Below, in pieces: positions 1 through 7,674 of a DNA stretch of 64,000 nt. Source of the stretch: Cupriavidus consociatus (GTDB lineage: Bacteria; Pseudomonadota; Gammaproteobacteria; Burkholderiales; Burkholderiaceae). Made by a program: the position numbers and the translations under genes. Each line of letters starts with the position of its first letter. Position 1 is the first letter of the stretch. The notes under the pieces were generated by a model that was not told where the DNA came from, made no database searches, and saw only the letters and a program-made list of their open reading frames with translations. The DNA lies in the NCBI RefSeq assembly GCF_017814975.1, contig NZ_JAGIQA010000019.1:1-64000 (forward strand). Direction: 5' to 3'.

Positions 1-339
1 TCAGCAATCTTTTTTTGCTGCGGTCAGCGCTGCAAACCTCGCCGCGCCAACCTCCCGGTCGACCCCGCAACCCTTGCCGCGTCTGCCTTTGCAGCGCCGC
101 GTTGTGTTGCGAGGGGGCGAATATTAAGGGACGCCGAGGGGGCTTGGCAAGGGGTTCCAGGAAATAATTCGAATCGACCACAAACATGCCTCTGGCTGCT
201 CTTTTATGGCGCAACGGCTTCCTCCTATATAGACGTCACAGAAACGTGCAGATGTTTGTCATGCACGACCCGTTGATTCATGATCTGGTCTTCAGCCTCG
301 CGCAGCCGCGCAGGCAGTCCGGACCGCGGGACCTCCTCC
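1..339. other. Gene-free left edge, no assignable feature
   Basis: No convincing coding sequence was found. All frames lack a start with a ribosome binding site, and a 40-codon open stretch ending at base 1 on the minus strand has no start codon. A weak -10-like TATATA lies at 226-231 with only a poor -35 match, and might serve the DUF488 gene. Confidence 0.4.
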
Positions 340-726
340 ATGACCATCCGAATCGTAAGACTGGGAACACCACGCGCAGCTGACGAAGGCCTGCGTATCG
401 GTACAGTGCGGCGGCCGCCACGCGGCGTGCCGAAGTCCGAGTTTGCCAGCCGTGATTATTACGATGTCTGGTACCCCGACCTATCCCCTACCCCGGAACT
501 GGTTGCGCAGGCGCAGGCCGCAACGGACGACAAGGCATGGCGAGCATTCGTCCGCCATTTCCGCAAGGAAATGGGCGAGCCGGAGCCAAGCCGCACGCTC
601 GACCTGCTGGCTGCGCTGTCGCACCAGACCAATTTCTCACTTGGTTGCTATTGCGAAGATGAGGCGCACTGCCACAGATCGGTGCTGCGCGAACTGCTGG
701 CCGAGCGCGGCGCAAAAATCGCCTGA
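340..726 (+). CDS. DUF488 family protein
   Basis: A 128-residue protein of the DUF488 family, small cytoplasmic proteins of unproven function. The C-terminal half carries the family hallmark GCYCEDEAHCHRSVL, with closely spaced Cys and His residues, followed by a short helix. The N-terminal part (IRIVRLGTPRAADEGLRIG) is also typical. The ATG at 340 was chosen because family similarity begins there; an in-frame ATG 20 codons upstream adds a low-complexity extension. No clear Shine-Dalgarno sequence precedes either start. It stands 56 bases before the SpmAB-like gene and could be cotranscribed with it. The biochemical function is unknown. Confidence 0.8.
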   Translation: MTIRIVRLGTPRAADEGLRIGTVRRPPRGVPKSEFASRDYYDVWYPDLSPTPELVAQAQAATDDKAWRAFVRHFRKEMGEPEPSRTLDLLAALSHQTNFSLGCYCEDEAHCHRSVLRELLAERGAKIA

Positions 727-782
727 TCCGCCCTGCCTGGCGGGTGATTTTCCCGCTTTGACCTTTTCGTTTGCGCAATCCG

Positions 783-2027
783 ATGGCCCTGAACGTTGTC
801 TGGCTCGGCTTTTTCCTGGTTTCCTTTGTCGCCGCATGCATCCGCCTCGCCAGCGGCGACCTGGCTGTCTTCCCGGCCATGCTGTCGAGCCTGTTCGACA
901 GTGCGCGCACGGCCTTCGAGATTGCACTCGGGCTCGCCGGCGTCATGAGCCTGTGGCTGGGCATCATGCGCATCGGCGAACGGGCCGGTGTTGTCGACGC
1001 CTTTGCACGGCTGGTGAATCCATTGCTGCGGCATTTCTTTCCCGGCGTGCCGCAGGGGCATCCGGCGCAAGGCGCCATGATGATGAACGTGTCGGCTAAC
1101 CTGCTGGGCCTGGATAACGCGGCGACGCCTCTGGGGTTGAATGCGATGCGCGAGCTGCAGACGCTAAACCGTCGTCCGGACGTGGCCACCGATGCGCAAA
1201 TCATGTTCATCGTGCTGAATACGGCCGGACTGACTTTGATTCCGACATCGGTCATCGCGATCCGACAGGCAATTGCCGTCAAGCAGGGACTGGTGGGCTT
1301 CAATGCGGCAGATATTTTTCTGCCGACACTGCTGGCCACCGGTGGCTCGTGCCTTGCAGGCCTGCTGGCTGTCGCCTGGGTACAGCGGCTCAATCTGCTG
1401 CGGCCCGCCGTACTGGCCGCCTTCGGCATGGTTGCCGCGGCGCTCGCCGGGATGTTTGCCTGGTTGAAGCATGCGCCGCCCGAGCAGGTCGGCAGCGTGA
1501 CGGCTTTGGCCGGAGCGGGCTTTATCCTGTCGCTGATCACGTTGTTCCTGATCTGCGGCGCCCTGCGGCGGGTCAACGTCTATGAGGCCTTTATCGATGG
1601 CGCCAAGGAAGGTTTCGGGGTGGCGGTGCAAATCATTCCGTATCTTGTCGCCATCCTGGTCGCAATCGGTCTATTCCGGGCGACCGGCTGCATGGATGTG
1701 CTGATGGGCTGGCTGACGCTCGGCTTTGCACACATCGGCATCAATACTGATTTTGTCCCGGCCTTGCCGGTGGGCCTGATGAAGATCCTGTCAGGCGCCG
1801 GTGCGCGCGGCTTGATGGTCGATGTGATGACGACCTATGGCGTCGACTCGTTCCAGGGTCGCCTTGCGGCAATCATCCAGGGGTCGACCGAAACCACCTT
1901 CTATGTCCTGGCGGTCTACTTCGGCAGCATCAATGTGCGAAATACCCGCCATGCGCTTGGCTGCGCGCTGGTGGCAGATGTTGCCGGCATTTTTTGTGCA
2001 GTAAGCGCCGCTTATTTGTTTCGTTAG
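783..2027 (+). CDS. Nucleoside-recognition (Gate) domain membrane protein, SpmA/SpmB fusion type
   Basis: A 414-residue polytopic membrane protein with two nucleoside-recognition (Gate) domains, as in a head-to-tail fusion of Bacillus spore maturation proteins SpmA and SpmB. The first domain includes SLWLGIMRIGERAGVV and the stretch MNVSANLLGLDNAATPLGL (about residues 100-120). The second follows VYEAFIDGAKEGFGVAVQI (about residue 260). In non-sporulating proteobacteria the fusion is common and its substrate unknown. A TTG 12 bases upstream is an alternative start; the ATG at 783 begins directly with a hydrophobic helix. Transport of a small metabolite is inferred only. Confidence 0.8.
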   Translation: MALNVVWLGFFLVSFVAACIRLASGDLAVFPAMLSSLFDSARTAFEIALGLAGVMSLWLGIMRIGERAGVVDAFARLVNPLLRHFFPGVPQGHPAQGAMMMNVSANLLGLDNAATPLGLNAMRELQTLNRRPDVATDAQIMFIVLNTAGLTLIPTSVIAIRQAIAVKQGLVGFNAADIFLPTLLATGGSCLAGLLAVAWVQRLNLLRPAVLAAFGMVAAALAGMFAWLKHAPPEQVGSVTALAGAGFILSLITLFLICGALRRVNVYEAFIDGAKEGFGVAVQIIPYLVAILVAIGLFRATGCMDVLMGWLTLGFAHIGINTDFVPALPVGLMKILSGAGARGLMVDVMTTYGVDSFQGRLAAIIQGSTETTFYVLAVYFGSINVRNTRHALGCALVADVAGIFCAVSAAYLFR

Positions 2028-2100
2028 TAGCGTAGATTCCATCTTTGTCGTATGTACACAACATCATTGTGCGCATCATCAGACATTGACACAACTGCGC

Positions 2101-2129
2101 TTGGTGCGACGCAACAAAACATGTATAGT
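2101..2129 (+). promoter_or_regulatory. Promoter of the short RNA
   Basis: TTGGTG (2101-2106), a 17-base spacer, then TATAGT (2124-2129), a good sigma-70 match. Transcription would start near 2136. No open reading frame follows before the terminator at 2164-2195, so the promoter appears dedicated to a short RNA. Confidence 0.6.
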
Positions 2130-2135
2130 GAAGTC

Positions 2136-2195
2136 TGTCTCCTCCACCACCTCGGTGGATTCCAACCCACGCACAACCTGCGTGGGTTTTTTTTT
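2136..2195 (+). ncRNA. Candidate small regulatory RNA, about 60 nt
   Basis: The interval from the predicted start near 2136 to the T-run holds no start codon with a usable frame. It contains an unpaired pyrimidine stretch (TCTGTCTCCTCC, 2134-2145) resembling an anti-Shine-Dalgarno sequence, then a small hairpin (TCCACC 2143-2148 with GGTGGA 2154-2159), then a strong intrinsic terminator. Promoter, two stem-loops and terminator within about 95 bases is the architecture of a trans-acting sRNA. CU-rich, CCUCC-containing sRNAs are known in proteobacteria (for example the CcsR RNAs of Rhodobacter). No family is assigned. Confidence 0.55.
2164..2195 (+). terminator. Intrinsic terminator of the short RNA
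   Basis: A 10-bp stem (AACCCACGCA, 2164-2173, with TGCGTGGGTT, 2179-2188), loop CAACC, and a run of nine T (2187-2195). This is one of the strongest terminators in the window. Confidence 0.85.
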
Positions 2196-2424
2196 GCCCT
2201 GATGCCGGCCTGTGCGACAACCGCTGCACCTCAAAGCCCCGGCAACGCTCACATGTTGGGAAACGGCGCAACAGTGGAACTTGGTGACGCCCAACAGGGC
2301 ATCGCATGGGAGCGCGGCTCCGCACCCGCCCCTGTTGCTGCGCAACATCCACGCTGCAGAGTGGCAACCAAGGTCACTCCAAAATAGCATCGGCAGCCGG
2401 CGCGCTGAAGACCTCTCCGGATCC

Positions 2425-2452
2425 TTTACGGAAAGCCGCAATGGCCTAGAAT
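2425..2452 (+). promoter_or_regulatory. Predicted sigma-70 promoter of the DUF1488 gene
   Basis: TTTACG (2425-2430), 16-base spacer, TAGAAT (2447-2452). The predicted start near 2459 gives a leader of about 30 bases before the ATG at 2488. Confidence 0.4.
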
Positions 2453-2487
2453 GATTGAATACGTCCGTCGCCAGCACGAGGTACGCC

Positions 2488-2766
2488 ATGCCTGAGATCA
2501 CGTTCCCTCGCAGCGTCCCGACCTACTGCGCAGCCAGCCTCACGCTGTCCTGCCCCGCTACGGTCAATGGCAGTCCGACTCAGTATTCCGTCACCGCGGA
2601 AGCCCTTGAGGCCCACTTCGGTGCGCGCTCGCCGCGCGAGGAAGACCTGGTTGCCGCCTTCACCAGTAATCGCCAGCGTATCGAAAGCCTCGCCGAAAGC
2701 CTGTTCGAGCTCACCCAGGCACGCGAGATCGTGCTGCGCAGCGGCCATTTCCGCTTCGCCGGATGA
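2488..2766 (+). CDS. DUF1488-type small protein
   Basis: A 92-residue protein resembling the DUF1488 family: a short beta-rich N-terminus (MPEITFPRSVPTY), a central VNG segment, then the helix EALEAHFGA and a C-terminal helix with SNRQRIESLAESL. Family members are small cytoplasmic proteins of unknown function. The ATG at 2488 is preceded by GAGG about six bases upstream and was preferred to a TTG 33 bases earlier. The gene is monocistronic and faces the usp gene across a hairpin. Confidence 0.65.
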   Translation: MPEITFPRSVPTYCAASLTLSCPATVNGSPTQYSVTAEALEAHFGARSPREEDLVAAFTSNRQRIESLAESLFELTQAREIVLRSGHFRFAG

Positions 2767-2800
2767 TCCCCTGCCGCAATCGACCACTGCATCGAGGTTG

Positions 2801-2824
2801 AGACGCCGGGCCAGACCGGCGTCT
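2801..2824. terminator. Hairpin between convergent genes, possible bidirectional terminator
   Basis: A 9-bp perfect inverted repeat (AGACGCCGG 2801-2809 with CCGGCGTCT 2816-2824), six-base loop. It lies between the DUF1488 stop and the usp stop. T-runs are weak on both strands, so termination efficiency is uncertain. Confidence 0.45.
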
Positions 2825-2832
2825 TCGCATGC

Positions 2833-3303
2833 TCAGTCGGCCTTGGCTTCTCCGCGCACCAGCAGCACCGGCATGGTCGACTGCCGGATCACCGCTTCCG
2901 CCACGCTGCCCAATACCAGCCGACGCACACCGCGCCGCCCGTGCGTGCCGATTACCAGCAGGTCGGCCCCCCACTGGCGTGCGGCGTCGTTGATCGACGC
3001 ACCGATATCGCCGGGCACCGCCGCCTCGCTGACCAGCCGGGTTTCATGCGGCACGCCGGCCGCGGACAGTTGCTGCGCGGCGTCCTGCAGCGCACGCTTG
3101 CCGCTTTCTTCAAAGGCCTTCTGGAGCTGGCTCGGATCGTAGTAGCCGACATCGAACATCAGCGTACCCGTGTCGACGACATAAAGCGCCAGTACCGTGG
3201 CACCGCCCGGCGCCGCCACGCGGATGGCTTCGGCCAGTGCCAGTACGGAGGTGCTGCTGCCATCCACCGCCACCACGATCTTGCTGTATGCCGCGCTTGC
3301 CAT
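2833..3303 (-). CDS. Universal stress protein, UspA family
   Basis: A 156-residue single-domain UspA protein. The N-terminus YSKIVVAVDGSSTSVLALAEAI is the classic first strand and helix. The C-terminal ATP-binding signature G-2x-G-9x-G-S is visible in GTHGRRGVRRLVLGSVAE (about residues 124-141), so nucleotide binding is expected. Such proteins act in stress resistance and some bind ATP. The ATG at 3303 is preceded by GGAGGT at ideal spacing; a longer open frame upstream has no such site. It is divergent from paaA, so the 220-base gap holds both control regions. Confidence 0.9.
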   Translation of the reverse strand: MASAAYSKIVVAVDGSSTSVLALAEAIRVAAPGGATVLALYVVDTGTLMFDVGYYDPSQLQKAFEESGKRALQDAAQQLSAAGVPHETRLVSEAAVPGDIGASINDAARQWGADLLVIGTHGRRGVRRLVLGSVAEAVIRQSTMPVLLVRGEAKAD

Positions 3304-3436
3304 ATGCGTTACCTCCGTAGACAAAGGGGAATCAGGGGTCGGACCGCAGGAGGCCGTTCCGGCTTCGATACTACCCGTGCAAAAGTCGTCACGTAGCCGC
3401 CCCGCCCTGGCGACAGTCAACAAACCCCGTCTTAAA

Positions 3437-3464
3437 TTGACCGACCGGTCGGCTTATATATAAT
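3437..3464 (+). promoter_or_regulatory. paaA promoter with overlapping PaaR-type operator
   Basis: TTGACC (3437-3442), 16-base spacer and a perfect TATAAT (3459-3464). The perfect 12-bp palindrome CCGACCGGTCGG (3441-3452) overlaps the -35 box, the geometry of repression by a TetR-family dimer. A TetR gene (paaR) closes the same cluster, so it is the probable ligand-responsive repressor (inference). The transcript would start near 3471, about 50 bases before paaA. Confidence 0.75.
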
Positions 3465-3522
3465 AGGGCCAGCCGTCGCGCCACGGTTCCCACCGGCCGC
3501 GGCCCCCGCCAGAGGAGGCGCT

Positions 3523-4539
3523 ATGTACACCCAAAGCCTGGACGTTCCCGGCCACGCTGACTCCGCCCAAATCGCCGCCCCTCAGGACGATGAAGTCCGC
3601 CAGGCCGCTTTCGACGCGCGCATGTCCGCCGACGGCAAGATCGAGCCGCAGGACTGGATGCCGGCTGCCTACCGCAAGACACTGGTGCGGCAGATTTCCC
3701 AGCACGCGCACTCCGAGATCGTCGGCATGCTGCCCGAGGGCAACTGGATCAGCCGCGCGCCCTCACTCAAGCGCAAGGCGATCCTGCTGGCCAAGGTGCA
3801 GGACGAAGGCGGCCATGGCCTGTACCTGTACTCTGCGGCCGAAACGCTTGATGCCTCCCGCGACGACCTTGTGGACGCGCTGCACAGCGGCAAGGCCAAG
3901 TATTCCTCGATCTTTAACTACCCGACGCTGACCTGGGCCGACGTGGGCGTGATCGGCTGGCTGGTGGACGGCGCGGCGATCATGAACCAGATCCCGCTGT
4001 GCCGCTGCTCTTATGGCCCGTATGCGCGCGCCATGATCCGCATCTGCAAGGAAGAGTCGTTCCACCAACGCCAGGGGTTCGACGCACTGCTGGCGATGAT
4101 GCGCGGCACCGACGCCCAGCGCGCGATGGTGCAGGACGCGGTTGACCGCTGGTGGTTCCCGGTGCTGATGATGTTCGGCCCGCCCGACGCGGCCTCGACC
4201 AACAGTGCGCAGACCATGGCCTGGGGCATCAAGCGCATCTCGAATGACGACCTGCGCCAGAAGTTCGTCGATGCCACGGTGGAACAGGCGCGGGTGCTGG
4301 GCGTGACCCTGCCCGACCCGGGACTGCAATGGAACGCCGAGCGCGCCCACTATGACTACAGCCCGCTGGACTGGGACGAGTTCTGGCGCGTGATCAACGG
4401 CGACGGCCCCTGCAACAGGGAGCGCCTGGCCACGCGCGTCAAGGCGCACGAGGACGGCGTCTGGGTCCGCGAAGCCGCACTGGCCCACGCCGCCAAGCAG
4501 GCCGAGCGCGAAGCGGGCGAGCGCCGCGCGGCTGCCTGA
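3523..4539 (+). CDS. paaA: 1,2-phenylacetyl-CoA epoxidase, catalytic subunit PaaA
   Basis: The diiron oxygenase subunit of the PaaABCE multicomponent monooxygenase, which converts phenylacetyl-CoA to ring-1,2-epoxyphenylacetyl-CoA in the cytoplasm. It is 338 residues, the usual length. The ferritin-like fold shows iron-ligand motifs DEGGH (residues 94-98) and EESFH (177-181), each E-x-x-H. The start has AGAGGAGG immediately upstream. It is the first gene of paaABCDE, spaced 52 bases from paaB, and sits behind the palindrome-containing promoter. The C-terminal Ala/Glu-rich helix is typical. Confidence 0.97.
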   Translation: MYTQSLDVPGHADSAQIAAPQDDEVRQAAFDARMSADGKIEPQDWMPAAYRKTLVRQISQHAHSEIVGMLPEGNWISRAPSLKRKAILLAKVQDEGGHGLYLYSAAETLDASRDDLVDALHSGKAKYSSIFNYPTLTWADVGVIGWLVDGAAIMNQIPLCRCSYGPYARAMIRICKEESFHQRQGFDALLAMMRGTDAQRAMVQDAVDRWWFPVLMMFGPPDAASTNSAQTMAWGIKRISNDDLRQKFVDATVEQARVLGVTLPDPGLQWNAERAHYDYSPLDWDEFWRVINGDGPCNRERLATRVKAHEDGVWVREAALAHAAKQAEREAGERRAAA

Positions 4540-4591
4540 TCGCTGCCTGAACACAAACCGCAGCCAGCACGCAAGGACTGAGGAGACAACG

Positions 4592-4879
4592 ATGAATCGC
4601 AAGGAATGGCCGCTGTGGGAGGTGTTCGTGCGCAGCAAGCAAGGACTGGAGCACAAGCATTGCGGAAGCCTGCACGCCGCCGACGCGCAGCAGGCGCTGC
4701 ACATGGCGCGCGATGTCTACACGAGGCGTCAGGAAGGCGTGTCGATCTGGGTGGTGCCGTCCGCCGCCATCACGGCGAGCGTGCCGGACGAAAAGCCGGA
4801 GCTGTTTGACCCCATGGCCGACAAGATCTACCGGCATCCGACGTTCTACCAGTTGCCCGACGAAGTCAACCACATGTAA
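4592..4879 (+). CDS. paaB: Phenylacetyl-CoA epoxidase subunit PaaB
   Basis: A 95-residue PaaB, the small bridging subunit of the phenylacetyl-CoA epoxidase, needed for the active complex but without a metal site. The typical start NRKEWPLWEVFVRSKQGLEHKHCGSLHA and the segment SIWVVPSAAI are present. GAGGAGAC precedes the ATG. It ends 9 bases before paaC, consistent with one transcript. Confidence 0.96.
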   Translation: MNRKEWPLWEVFVRSKQGLEHKHCGSLHAADAQQALHMARDVYTRRQEGVSIWVVPSAAITASVPDEKPELFDPMADKIYRHPTFYQLPDEVNHM

Positions 4880-4888
4880 GGGCCACGC

Positions 4889-5734
4889 ATGATGACCGCG
4901 TCCCCGCAACCCGCCTCCCTGGATCACCTGCCGCCGGCCCGCACCGCCGCGCTGCGCTATGTGCTGCGCCTGGCCGACAACGCGCTGGTGCTCGGCCAGC
5001 GCAATGCGGAATGGTGCGGCCACGGCCCGGTGCTGGAGGAAGACATTGCGCTGGCCAACATCAGCCTCGACCTGATCGGCCAGGCGCGCCTGCTGTACGG
5101 GCGCGCCGGCGAACTGGAAGGCGAGCTGACCGGCCTGCCACGCCATGAAGACGACTATGCCTACTGGCGCGCCGAGCGCGAATTCCGCAACTGGACACTG
5201 GTGGAACTGCCTCACCGCGGCCCGCTGGCCGGCACCGCCTCCGCGGCACGCGACTACGCTGTGACCATCATGCGCAATTTCCTGTACAGCGCGCTGATGG
5301 TTGAACTGTGGGAGGCGCTGCAGTCCGGCAGCGATGACCAACTCGCCGCCATCGCCGCCAAGTCGGTCAAGGAGGCGCGCTACCACCTGCACCATGCCGC
5401 CGGCTGGGTGGTGCGCCTTGGCGACGGGACCGAAGCGTCGCACGCCCGCATGCAGCGAGCCTTGGACCACCTGCTGCCCTATATGAATGAGTGCTTTGCC
5501 GAAGACCCAGTGGAAACTGAAGCCGCGGCGCAGGGCATCGGCGTCGCCACCGCCTCGCTGCGAGCTGCCTGGGACGCGACCGTCGCCGAGACCCTGCAAG
5601 CTGCCACGCTGACTCTGCCGCCCGCGAGCAGCTTTGTCTCGACCGGCAAGCTCGGCGTGCATTCCGAGCACATGAGCTACCTGCTGGGCGAGATGCAAGG
5701 CCTGGCGCGGGCCCATCCGGGCGCGCAATGGTAA
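4889..5734 (+). CDS. paaC: Phenylacetyl-CoA epoxidase structural subunit PaaC
   Basis: A 281-residue ferritin-like subunit that pairs with PaaA to form the core of the epoxidase; in the family it is structural, without a working diiron centre. Recognisable segments are LRLADNALVLGQRNAEWCGHGPVLEEDIA near the N-terminus, DLIGQARLLY, and KEARYHLHHAAGWVVRLGDG in the middle. Two consecutive ATGs occur (4889 and 4892); the first is given. A short AAGGG lies upstream. It is followed by paaD after 31 bases. Confidence 0.95.
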   Translation: MMTASPQPASLDHLPPARTAALRYVLRLADNALVLGQRNAEWCGHGPVLEEDIALANISLDLIGQARLLYGRAGELEGELTGLPRHEDDYAYWRAEREFRNWTLVELPHRGPLAGTASAARDYAVTIMRNFLYSALMVELWEALQSGSDDQLAAIAAKSVKEARYHLHHAAGWVVRLGDGTEASHARMQRALDHLLPYMNECFAEDPVETEAAAQGIGVATASLRAAWDATVAETLQAATLTLPPASSFVSTGKLGVHSEHMSYLLGEMQGLARAHPGAQW

Positions 5735-5765
5735 GTACCCGCTTCGGCGCAAAGGACTGACCGGC

Positions 5766-6326
5766 ATGAACGTCACCTCCCCGCCCCGTCCAGCGAACGC
5801 CGCCGCCGATGCGCGCGTCGCGCAGGCATGGACCGCACTGGAAGCGATCCCCGATCCGGAGATCCCGGTGGTGTCGATACGCGAACTCGGTATCCTGCGC
5901 GGGATCGTCGTCGATGCCGACGGCATGCTGGAAGTGACCATCACGCCAACCTACTCCGGCTGCCCGGCAATGTCGCAGATCGCCGAGGACATCGGCCATG
6001 CGCTCGACGCCGCCGGCCTGGCGCCGTGGCGCCTGCGCACCGTGCTGGCGCCAGCGTGGACCACCGACTGGATCACCCCCGCCGCGCGTGAGCGCTTGCG
6101 CGAATTCGGCATCGCGCCGCCCGGCCAGTGCGGCACGCCGGCGGCGGCCCAATCGTTGCGCTTCGTCCCGCGTGCCGCGCGGGCAGGCGCGCCGGACCGA
6201 GTCGCCTGCCCGCGTTGCGGCAGCGTGCACACGCAGGAAATCTCGCGCTTCGCCTCGACGGCGTGCAAGGCGCTGTACCGCTGCCTGGACTGCCGCGAGC
6301 CGTTCGACTATTTCAAACCCTACTGA
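5766..6326 (+). CDS. paaD: PaaD, iron-sulfur maturation factor of phenylacetyl-CoA epoxidase
   Basis: A 186-residue member of the MIP18/DUF59 family. The N-terminal domain has LEAIPDPEIPVVSIRELGI and TPTYSGCPAM, with the conserved cysteine used in Fe-S cluster assembly. The C-terminal zinc-ribbon-like part has CPRCGS and CLDC, then a characteristic PFDYFKPY end. PaaD is needed for maturation of the epoxidase, probably of the PaaE or PaaA metal centres, not for the catalytic complex itself. It lies between paaC and paaE with short gaps. Confidence 0.95.
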   Translation: MNVTSPPRPANAAADARVAQAWTALEAIPDPEIPVVSIRELGILRGIVVDADGMLEVTITPTYSGCPAMSQIAEDIGHALDAAGLAPWRLRTVLAPAWTTDWITPAARERLREFGIAPPGQCGTPAAAQSLRFVPRAARAGAPDRVACPRCGSVHTQEISRFASTACKALYRCLDCREPFDYFKPY

Positions 6327-6353
6327 GCCCCGCCGGGCCGGAGCCAGGCTGCC

Positions 6354-7442
6354 ATGACCCCACAGTTCCACCCGCTGCGCGTGGCGCAGGTGCGCCCCGA
6401 GACTGCCGACACCATCTCGATCGCGTTCGAGGTGCCGGAAACGCTGCGCGACGCCTACCGCTTCACCCAGGGCCAGTTCCTGACGCTGAAGGCGCCGGTC
6501 GACGGCAAGGACTTGCGGCGCTCGTATTCGATCTGCTCGGCGGTGCAGGACTACGACGCACAGGGCGAACTGCGCGTGGCGGTGAAGCTGGTAGAGGACG
6601 GGCTGTTTTCGTCCCACCTCCACGACACCATCGCCCCCGGCCAGGTGATCGACGTAATGACGCCAGACGGCCGCTTTCACGTGCCGCTGGATCCGGCCGC
6701 GGCGCGCCACTATGTCGCCTTTGCCGCGGGCAGCGGCATCACCCCGGTGCTGTCGCTGATCCGCACCACGCTGCAAGCCGAGCCCCGCAGCCGCTTCACG
6801 CTGGTCTACGGCAACCGCAATGTCGACAGCATCATCTTTTCCGAGACGTTGGAAGACCTGAAGAACCAGTACCTGTCGCGCTTCACGCTGTACCACGTGC
6901 TGTCGCGCCAGCCGCAGGAGGTCGACCTGCTGCACGGCCGGCTTGACCACGACCGCGTCACCGCCTTCCTCCAGACCCTGATCCCGGTGGACGACATCGA
7001 TGCGGCCTTCGTCTGCGGACCGGCGTCGATGATCGACGAAGTCGAGGCGGCACTGCGCGACGCTGGCATGGATCCGCACCGCATCCACGCCGAGCGCTTC
7101 GGCGTGCCGCTCGCCCAGGCCAGGCCCAAGCTGCCACACACGCACGCCGACCAGGCGGGCACCGCCGAGCTGGTGGTGGTGCTCGACGGCAAGCAGCACA
7201 GCATGCGCCTGCCGCTGGAAGACGCCAACGTGCTCGATACCGCGCTGGCCGCCGGGCTCGATCTGCCGTACGCCTGCAAGGGCGGCGTCTGTTGCACCTG
7301 CCGCGCCAAGGTGCTGGAAGGCCAGGTCGAGATGGAGAAGAACTACACCCTCGAACCGTGGGAGATGGAAAAGGGCTTCGTGCTCACCTGCCAGGCGCGC
7401 GCGCTGACGCCGCGGGTAGTGGTCAGCTACGACGAGCGCTGA
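6354..7442 (+). CDS. paaE: Phenylacetyl-CoA epoxidase reductase subunit PaaE
   Basis: A 362-residue NAD(P)H:ferredoxin-type reductase that feeds electrons to the PaaA diiron centre. The FAD-binding barrel includes RRSYSICSA, the NAD(P)-binding part includes AAGSGITPVLSLI and VCGPASMIDEV, and the C-terminal plant-type [2Fe-2S] domain has cysteines 308, 313 and 316 (C-4x-C-2x-C) with a distal Cys near 346. It is the last epoxidase gene of the operon and is followed by a strong inverted repeat. Confidence 0.96.
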   Translation: MTPQFHPLRVAQVRPETADTISIAFEVPETLRDAYRFTQGQFLTLKAPVDGKDLRRSYSICSAVQDYDAQGELRVAVKLVEDGLFSSHLHDTIAPGQVIDVMTPDGRFHVPLDPAAARHYVAFAAGSGITPVLSLIRTTLQAEPRSRFTLVYGNRNVDSIIFSETLEDLKNQYLSRFTLYHVLSRQPQEVDLLHGRLDHDRVTAFLQTLIPVDDIDAAFVCGPASMIDEVEAALRDAGMDPHRIHAERFGVPLAQARPKLPHTHADQAGTAELVVVLDGKQHSMRLPLEDANVLDTALAAGLDLPYACKGGVCCTCRAKVLEGQVEMEKNYTLEPWEMEKGFVLTCQARALTPRVVVSYDER

Positions 7443-7447
7443 TCGAG

Positions 7448-7480
7448 GTACGCGGCGCAGGGATGGCCAGCGCCGCGTAC
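7448..7480 (+). terminator. Inverted repeat after paaE
   Basis: An 11-bp perfect stem (GTACGCGGCGC 7448-7458 with GCGCCGCGTAC 7470-7480) and an 11-base loop start 6 bases after the paaE stop. No T-run follows, so it may protect the 3' end or terminate only partly, letting paaR be read from the same promoter. Confidence 0.4.
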
Positions 7481-7674
7481 GCGTGCCGACATTCGCCGCC
7501 TTTGACCAGGCCGGGCCGTGATTACAATGGCGGCAGGCCGGCAGCGGCCTGGCGCGATGCTTGCTGGGGCGGTAAACGGCGGTGGCGCATGGCCTTGCAC
7601 GGCAGCGCCTGCCGACTGTCATGCTGGCGCCGCGCGGTGCCAGCGAACCGTCCCACCCATATACAATCACGGCC

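Noticed and set aside
1..123. Possible short minus-strand gene ending at base 1 (AALTAAKKDC-like end)
   Set aside because: The 40-codon open stretch has no start codon and no ribosome site. It may be chance.
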